Part shown: in pieces, positions 58,301 to 64,000 of the stretch
Numbering within the stretch: position 1 is the first letter of the stretch
Layout of the letters: every line of letters begins with the position of its first letter
Source: Tethya wilhelma
Lineage: Eukaryota > Porifera > Demospongiae > Tethyida > Tethyidae
Direction: 5' to 3'
DNA length: 64,000 nt
NCBI GenBank assembly: GCA_964030475.1
Contig: CAXIPT010000003.1
Location: 7,888,453-7,952,452 of the forward strand
The notes under the pieces: generated by a model
Told to the model about the DNA's origin: nothing
Database searches by the model: none
Seen by the model: the letters and a program-made list of their open reading frames with translations, nothing else
Position numbers and translations under genes: made by a program

Positions 58301-61300
58301 ATGTGATCGTCACGTATAGTTGAGACGCAATCCACGAAAATTTTCCCCGCGAATTTCTATTCAAGACGAAAACGCAAAAATTTTCCCCCACGAAAATTTC
58401 CCGCTATATGGTATGCTTGACAAGAGAGACAGGAGTTGTCCTGCTTTCTACATAAGCAAGTAGATGTATTGGAATGTATAGAATTTTCAGCGTGGCCAGC
58501 TAGCTAAGCTGCATTTTATAGGCTGACCTGACTATTCAGGTAGCTAGCCCATGCAGCTCTATAGATTTTTGTATGCTAAAAATATATATCTGGCACCAAT
58601 GGTGTCAAGCCTTGGTGCAGTAACTAGCTGGCAGTTGTATGCATACACTGAGTAAGAGTGCACCATTGGTATATGTGTATACATGAGTGTATCAAGAAAA
58701 CTAATCCACCTAGCAAGGCCAAACCATGTAACTGTGATGAAGCAGTACATGCAGTGGAATGCTCAGATACCTTTAGTTCATAAAACTTGAGATAGTCAAA
58801 CTAGTGTAAACAGTGTTTCAATTAGAAAAAATTCAAATGGTGGGCAAAATAATACATACAAAAACTTTGGGGGGGGGGGGCAAAAGAGTCTCAGATACAA
58901 TGCCATCTGGGGGTGTGTGGAGGCATGCCCCCAAAGAAAATTATTCAACATTGGACCACCTGAGATCAGTTCTGGTGAATTTTAGACCATTATTGAGGCT
59001 TTCAAGTCTGATGCTGACACAACACTTACACCAGTAACCTAAGAATAGTTTTATCTTGAAGACATTGTACATATGTGGAACAGAATAGGTAGAAGAATAG
59101 CTTAATTTTTAGTATTTACAGTAATTCTTTATGAGTGTGTACATCATAACCTGCTAATTCCTTGCTTTTTTTTGTCTGTAAGATTATTTCACACTGAAAC
59201 TCAAAGGACCTAGCCTACATGTATTTTCAGGAGCCCCCCCCCCCTAAACGAAACCCTGGTAAAGTACACTGCATGCCAAGAGCTCAAACTGTCACAAACA
59301 ACTGCACACATGTGTATAAAGATATAAAATTAGGGAATCAGCCATACAACAAGAGAGATATGACAGTAGGCAAATTTCTAAGAACACTTTAATAAGAAGA
59401 AATTCTTAGTGATTTACAATTATCATGAATTACTACTACAATATGGTTTTTAACAGACTTTTACCAGGAACAAACTTTACCTGATGAAGAGAGCCAGAGT
59501 GCTCTCGAAACGTTGTAGCAAATAAAGTTTGTTCCTGGTGAAAGTCTGTTAAAAACCATATTGTAATATCAATATACGCCAGAATTATGCCATTCTCTCA
59601 ACAATTATCATGAAGATATGAACTCTGATCCTATCCTTAGTGCTTTGTAGATGCTGATCAAAATGGGCTCTAACCATAGATAATATAGTCTATATTATCT
59701 ATGCTCTAACGTACATATGACATTGTGTACTTAATGAGACAAAGACTAAAGTGTGTGAAGACACAAAACATACAGAGACAAATAGCTGTAATTGATTCCC
59801 TGATCTTGAGTAGCTACAAACCCATGGAAGTTTGTTTACATGCTCTCTATACTTACAGTCAAGAATGAAACACACAACAATAATACCTACCTGTTGTTGA
59901 GTACATTTAGTGATATTTAAGCTGCATCCATCCACTACCATCCGATGGCAGAGCTGGGCTGTATTTCGAGCATCATCGATTCCTACAAAGTTATAATATT
60001 AATCATGCTCATTTTGAGACATACAATAATGCCAGACATACAGTAATAATTATTGATAAAGAGCTAGTATGCTCACCAATAAAAATTAATTGTAAAATAT
60101 CAAACGATTTTTCAAATTTGAAAGCTTGAATGGCTATGTAGTATATATAGACTATTTAAACCTAAATCAAGAGAAGGCTGTGAGAATACAGCTAAATCTA
60201 GTTCACAATGAAGCCAAACAACAAATCAAGAATTCTATTTTCGTAGCAAAGCTGAAGAACTAACAGGCAACAGCTCCAGGATCCAGTTTGAGACATCATG
60301 TAATGAGTAAATGCCATCAGCTTGCACGGGCACATGAGGTAACAAAACTAGGCTCATTTGCAAAAACGAACTTACATGTATATACAAAATTCAGATGAAT
60401 TGTCAAGCCGAGAAGTATTAGACTAAATAGTTGCCAACTCCACTGCATTATTAAGTCAAAGGGTAACTGAAATAACCAACCTGAATGCTCTCTTCCTGCA
60501 AAAGTGATTCCCAGTTCTGTTAATGCTCCATTTAGTCCAGAGGGCCGTCTACCATAAAATGTCTACACAAACAGAACAAACACTTTCCGTTATTCCCAAG
60601 TTCTTCTAGCTCTTTAACACATCACTTTCAAATGAGTACAGCCAAGGTCGATGACAAGGTAGATAGTCCATTGACCTCTGCATGCTGATTGTGAGTCTAT
60701 TAACAGTTTACAGTTGGATGTGACAAGGACATGTCTACTTTGAGAACTTTGACTAGGCTTGCTCTATCTTTACATGAGAGTAAATGGTCAAAGGGATACC
60801 TTGGGTCCCACATGATGGAAATACATGACCGGCAGTTCTTTGAGGTACAATAAAATGCCACATGTACTATATACTCGAACAACTACACATAGGCCTAGAT
60901 ATCTGGTTTAGAAGTCAACTAGTGCCTATGTATACTACTATTCAATGCACATGAATGTTTTAGCTCAGTGGTATGAGCATTCAATTATAGAATTCTAAAC
61001 ACCTAGGATTTGAATCCAAGCTCACAACATTAGAATATCCATGTACCAACCCCACTACAATTGTGCATGGATTTGGAAACTTCTGTACAGATTACTGATT
61101 TACAGTTAGAGCTTAAAGCATTGATATAAGCAGATAATACAATGGCAGAAAGCACTGAATGTGTGTAACATACATATACCATATAGCCGGTTATTTTGGT
61201 GAGAATTAAATTTGGCGAAAGGCAGCTCATTTGATACTGGCAAACTATAATTTAGCGAATGATACACAGAGAATGCATTACATCATACAGCAAAATTAGT

Positions 61301-63807
61301 ACAGCAGCTACGTGTATACGCCTTCTTCTTGTTTACTAAAGTAGATTTGACAAAGCTTTTTAAGACTTACTTAGCAACAATCAAACTAACTGTACAGAAA
61401 GCCTTCTTGCATTAATAGTGAAGCTTCTGGAAGTGTAAAACAAAATATGGGAGGGGCTAATGCACTATGATATCGCTATAAGCAAAGCCTTTTTTTAAAT
61501 TCAGGCAACCAAGCTTTCAAAAGCGATGCCATTGCTTTATAACCTAAGAATCCCTGCACCTATTAAGTTTCAAGCTTATTTCATGAAGGACTGTGGAGAA
61601 AATGTCGTTCTAAAGCCTTCTATTGGGATCGCTCCAGCACATATTCGAATATTCATATTTAGGCAATAAATATTGGCGGATTTAACTTTGGCAAATTGGA
61701 GAAATTCGCCAATTTTGCCAAATAACATCCTCACAAAAGTTTCTGGCTATACAGTATACATGTATAATACATATATTCTCTCCACTTCCTCAACTTTAAC
61801 AATTCTACAAGACTATACATGTGTCATGCTGCTGTACCATAATTGAACTGTAAACTAATGTAAGTAAGTGTAAGATTGTAAGTAGACATGAAGAAAATGA
61901 AGAGTACCTAAGTCACTTAGGGGTACCAAAACACTTATTGCCATAGACATACATACCCTGTAAAGTGCTCTAACATCAATCCACTGATTGAAATAGATTG
62001 GCTTTCTAATTTGTTTTCTGCGGCATTCATAGTGTAGGCACACTCCCAAATCCCAATCTGTACAATAAAAAAAAAACAAGAAACATAACAACAACAACAA
62101 AAAAACAGTGTCAGAAACAGACCTGTCCATGTGACAAAGGCACAAAGTTTCATCTCTTCATTGTACACATAACCAGGTTCCATCAATTTAATTTGCTTTT
62201 CTTCAGTACACTTTTTGATCCACTGACTGAAGAGGTAGAGGCATGTCTTGAGAGGTACACCATGATTACTTAGTTTCTCCTAAAGAATAAGACATCACAT
62301 TATTCGCATGAAGAAACGAGCAAGAGAAATTCAGTTTCAAGGCTAATAATTACCAAAAAACAAAAAATATAAACCTACTGCACACATTGATATTTATCTA
62401 TACCATCATTGCGTACCTGTGTTATTCCAGTAAGTTGTTTACAGAAATCACTCAGAATTGGGTTCTCTTCAGGTATAACATAGTGGTGAAATTCTGACTC
62501 TATACTTCCAGTTTGTAAATTCAACAATAGAGCAGGGAATTCAACTGCACATGTAGTAGTCAAATTTGAAATACAACATTTTACAAAAGTGATTGACAAT
62601 ATTTACTAATTTCTGGCTTTCCTTTCTTGTCCTCCCAGCAAGTTGATTCAAAATCAATCACTATGACATATGATAACAGTTGACCTAGTAATAAAGGCAT
62701 ATCACATCACCTACAAGTAATTTCCAAACACCAAAGCATGAGGCATGCAATACTACACAGTAAAAACACACTATTTCTGTGGAAGCAATAACCAATTTCA
62801 TATTACAACAGCAGATACATGTAAACTACAATAATAATGAACAATTGTTAGGGTTGCAGTGATGATGGCATATTAATTTTGCTACCATTTACTGCAGCTA
62901 GAAATTTTTGAGGATTCAAATTTGAGAAGCAAGACTACAGCCTGCTAGCAACTGTATGATTAAAGCCACATACAGTATATAGTTACTGGGTAAGCCTTGT
63001 AATTGTAAGCCTTTTGGATACTAACAATTGTGAATGTTATTTTGCTTTATGTAAAGCTGCTTTATTACTAACCCAAACATTGCTAAAATTAGTTTGTGAA
63101 TATAAACTAAACCTAAAGTGACAGGGGGGTACGCCTTTTTGCAAGTTAAGTTCAGCAATTTTTGGGCAAAGAAATAGTTCTTCCTCAGTATGAAATCCAT
63201 TAGTGTGCACTAATTATTATATCTTAAAGGAATAGCCTAAACAGTTAAGATTATGTGAAGCAAACATGGATCACATAAAACATTATCAGAAAATATCTTG
63301 AGATCTACACTGTAGCTGGGATTTGAACCAGGGTTGTTCGAATTGTAGTCGAATACTCTTACCATTGCATGAGCTACTAGAACTCATAGGTATTGACACA
63401 TAGTACATTATTGTAGAATGAAAATATTGAAAAGTAAGCATACAGTGCCTAGAACTGTTGCCAATGTTTAAGAGTACATTGTATATGTATAGCTCAAGTG
63501 TACATAGTACTTAGTCATCAATAACCATTCCAATCTTGTTTTTGCTTCTTACTTCAGTCTCTTTTTTTTACTTCAGTAACCAACAACATCAGCTGCCTGA
63601 TTTCACTGGCTCAAGCAGCGCTTATATTACAGATGGCATGGCATAATACATATCAATCTACTTTTTTTCACCTAAACTCCACTTTTATGCTAGTTAGCAT
63701 TATTAATCTATGGCTTACCATTCTTCTTTTTCTTCCAAGGACTAGTGCACTGCTCTTCGGCTGCCTTTCTCTTAGATGGTATAAGTGAAGGTAGAACCCC
63801 CAATTTA
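52315..63807 (-). CDS. ERI2: ERI2-like DEDDh exonuclease with GRF zinc finger (5' end outside or unseen)
   Basis: Minus-strand exons are 63807-63719, 62684-62607, 62544-62417, 62279-62123, 62057-61957, 60562-60481, 59982-59891, then 53930-53846 (also present as 57039-56955), 53306-53280 and 52910-52315. All junction phases agree. Catalytic DEDDh residues: VIVIDFESTCW (D, E), TWTDWDLGVCL (D), and REHSG then IDDARNTA (H, D). FPALLLNLQTG and YVIPEENPILSDFCKQLTGI are ERI-family hallmarks. The C-terminal exon ends with a zf-GRF finger: CNCGKRTKRK, GPNEGRPFFVC and GCGFFKW. ERI2 relatives are 3'-5' exonucleases that also have this tail. The first exon seen is internal (phase: last base of a codon), so the start codon is missing. 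One exon is duplicated by the contig overlap. The 27-nt exon is called from splice sites only. Confidence 0.88.
53386..53598. repeat. CCGTATAGCACAAA MITE
   Basis: TACCGTATAGCACAAAATAT ... ATTTTTGTGCTATACAGTA. The interior carries ATTTGGCGGATT motifs. Second copy at 56495-56707. Confidence 0.8.
54276..54478. repeat. CCGTATAGTGGGTAAATTTGG MITE
   Basis: TACCGTATAGTGGGTAAATT ... AATTTACCCGCTATACGGTA, with TTGGCAAATT/AATTTGCC arms. Second copy at 57385-57587. Its interior is nearly the inverse of 54772-54991. Confidence 0.8.
54772..54991. repeat. CCGTATAGCAGGTAAATTTGG MITE
   Basis: TACCGTATAGCAGGTAAATT ... AAGTTTACGCGCTATACGGTA. Same subfamily as 54276-54478 in opposite orientation. Second copy at 57881-58100. 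Confidence 0.8.
55257..55496. repeat. Dispersed repeat R1
   Basis: Matches 2804-3040. It begins a few bases after the point where block copy 1 departs from copy 2, so it marks an insertion or a misjoin. Confidence 0.8.
55636..55820. mobile_element. Inverted pair of Penelope-type terminal repeat fragments
   Basis: 55636-55719 (minus) and 55745-55820 (plus) each carry CTGAWGAAGAGAGCCAGAGT plus GCTCTCGAAACGTTGTAGC and TAAAGTTTGTT, in head-to-head orientation around a 25-bp spacer. Each has the 3' side of a hammerhead fold but lacks the 5' strand of stem I. 55821-55855 (TAATATCAATATACGCCAGA) also follows the copy at 59464. Confidence 0.65.
55869..56400 (+). mobile_element. DDE transposase fragment, truncated by gap
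   Basis: An open frame of about 175 codons with KSLGQAVMVSDFIDEVDGYL (first catalytic Asp in VSDF), EYLEHQSEGYW, NKAINIFERKYPNATA, then LFIFDNAPSHMKK (second catalytic Asp), MNVRPGGKK, GTPKGMKMVLEDRGV and ILCELIESRGH at the N. The third acidic residue lies beyond the gap. The residues read after the N belong to another contig and to a non-coding stretch, not to this protein. The pattern fits an RNase H-fold DDE transposase of the kind common in invertebrates. The family is not assigned. The ATG at 55869 is not trusted as the true start. Confidence 0.65.
56401..56401. other. Single-N contig join
   Basis: It separates the transposase fragment from a second copy of 53293-55248. Same signature as the join at 3647. 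Confidence 0.9.
56402..58357. repeat. 1956-bp block, copy 2
   Basis: Starts right after the N inside the 27-nt ERI2 exon, and contains ERI2 exon copy 56955-57039 and MITE copies at 56495-56707, 57385-57587 and 57881-58100. Unlike copy 1, it continues into a complete MITE end at 58413, then unique ERI2 intron. Confidence 0.95.
58204..58413. repeat. CCGTATAGCGGGAAATTTTCG MITE, full length
   Basis: TACCGTATAGCGGGAAATTT ... AAATTTCCCGCTATATGGTA. It is the intact version of the truncated 55095-55248. The interior matches 35148-35358 in inverse orientation. Confidence 0.85.
58414..59440. other. ERI2 intron segment
   Basis: No gene recognised. It holds a G11 homopolymer near 58870 and a C-rich run near 59235, both likely error-prone. 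Confidence 0.5.
59464..59538 (+). ncRNA. Type I hammerhead ribozyme (Penelope-type repeat)
   Basis: Stem I is CCAGGAACAAACTTTA (59464-59479) with TAAAGTTTGTTCCTGG (59523-59538), 16 perfect pairs. The catalytic core CTGATGA is at 59481-59487. Stem II is GAGAGC (59489-59494) with GCTCTC (59501-59506). GAAA is at 59507-59510. A short stem III AC/GU with loop GUU leads to the cleavage triplet GTA ending at 59517. C59480 pairs with G59518, and CAAA forms an internal loop in stem I. One extra A (59488) sits between the core and stem II, unlike the textbook form. Flanks AGACTTTTA and TGAAAGTCT extend the pairing. Penelope-like retroelements of many animals carry such ribozymes in their terminal repeats. 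It lies in an ERI2 intron. Confidence 0.75.
60955..61024 (+). repeat. tRNA-like sequence (SINE head or tRNA relic)
   Basis: TAGCTCAGTGGTATGAGCA has a good A box, and GGATTTGAATCC 27 bases later has a good B box. No convincing acceptor stem is seen, so it is probably a tRNA-derived pseudogene or SINE, in an ERI2 intron. Confidence 0.45.
61177..61756. repeat. 580-bp TIR element, CCATATAGCCGG type
   Basis: Ends TACCATATAGCCGGTTATTT and AGTTTCTGGCTATACAGTA, with inner ATTTGGCGAA / TTCGCCAATTTTGCC arms. Same outer design as the CCGTATAGC MITEs but longer and with its own core, shared with 45110-45350. No ORF. Confidence 0.7.
63307..63383 (-). repeat. tRNA-like sequence
   Basis: Minus strand: GTTCTAGTAGCTCATGCAAT then GGTAAGAGTATTCG (A-box region), and CCTGGTTCAAATCCCAGCTA (B box with a T-arm-like stem). 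A decayed tRNA or SINE head between ERI2 exons. Confidence 0.45.
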
Positions 63808-64000
63808 CTGTAGGAATTTTAGTGATTATAATTATGATAACAGTACACCTGCATGCCAAAGAGCATGGCTTAGGCCAGTGCTATGGCCTGATGATAGCTA
63901 AGTGTGATGCTAGCAGCTATAGGCCATTGGCTTACAAATAATACCAAGTATTATGAACACTTGCTACTACTGATGAAGAGATTTTAACGCACACAAACTC
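63808..64000. other. Upstream ERI2 sequence, no exon identified
   Basis: It should contain intron, or lead to the first coding exon of ERI2. I could not find an ATG exon with the right phase here, so the gene start is probably outside the window. Confidence 0.4.

Noticed and set aside
58859..59240. G and C homopolymers as G-quadruplex elements
   Set aside because: Single long runs rather than four spaced tracts. More likely simple or error-prone sequence.

Overview
The window is animal nuclear DNA: AT-rich, with short GT-AG introns, metazoan gene families (a T-box factor, MAN2C1, ERI2, sushi-domain receptors) and very many small palindromic transposons. The gene style and the repeat families fit a demosponge (an Amphimedon-like genome would be my guess), but the species is inferred. 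There are no operons, CRISPR arrays or rRNA genes. All multi-exon models below were built by hand from splice signals. Every complete model closes in frame, which supports the junctions.

Layout. 1-1566 (-): a decayed DIRS/Ngaro-like retroelement (gag and start of RT). 1845-5449: an 1802-bp block present twice around a single N at 3647, almost certainly an unmerged contig overlap. 5450-8547: mostly non-coding, with one orphan tail-like exon. 8548-25833: an accessory cluster of five genes. Two are six-exon sushi-domain type I membrane proteins (A and C, + strand). Three are members of an unrecognised large secreted protein family (B and D, - strand; E, + strand). The order is A> <B C> <D E>, so an entire convergent pair (receptor plus secreted protein) is duplicated, and the secreted genes share short divergent promoters with the next gene. 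This cluster is the best candidate for an undescribed system: a co-inherited receptor/secreted-protein cassette, perhaps for recognition, adhesion or defence. Its function is inference only.

26315-49316 (+): a complete 32-exon MAN2C1 alpha-mannosidase gene (1072 aa), with introns full of MITEs. 49783-52142 (+): a five-exon T-box transcription factor (583 aa). 52315 to beyond 63807 (-): ERI2, a DEDDh exonuclease with a C-terminal GRF zinc finger. Its C-terminal half is disturbed by a second N (56401) and a 1956-bp duplication (53293-55248 = 56402-58357) that repeats one coding exon and encloses transposon debris.

Mobile DNA includes a superfamily of short TIR elements with CCGTATAGC termini, TTAA-flanked piggyBac-like MITEs, a DDE transposase fragment, and Penelope-type repeats. 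One of the Penelope-type repeats (59464-59538) folds as a type I hammerhead ribozyme.
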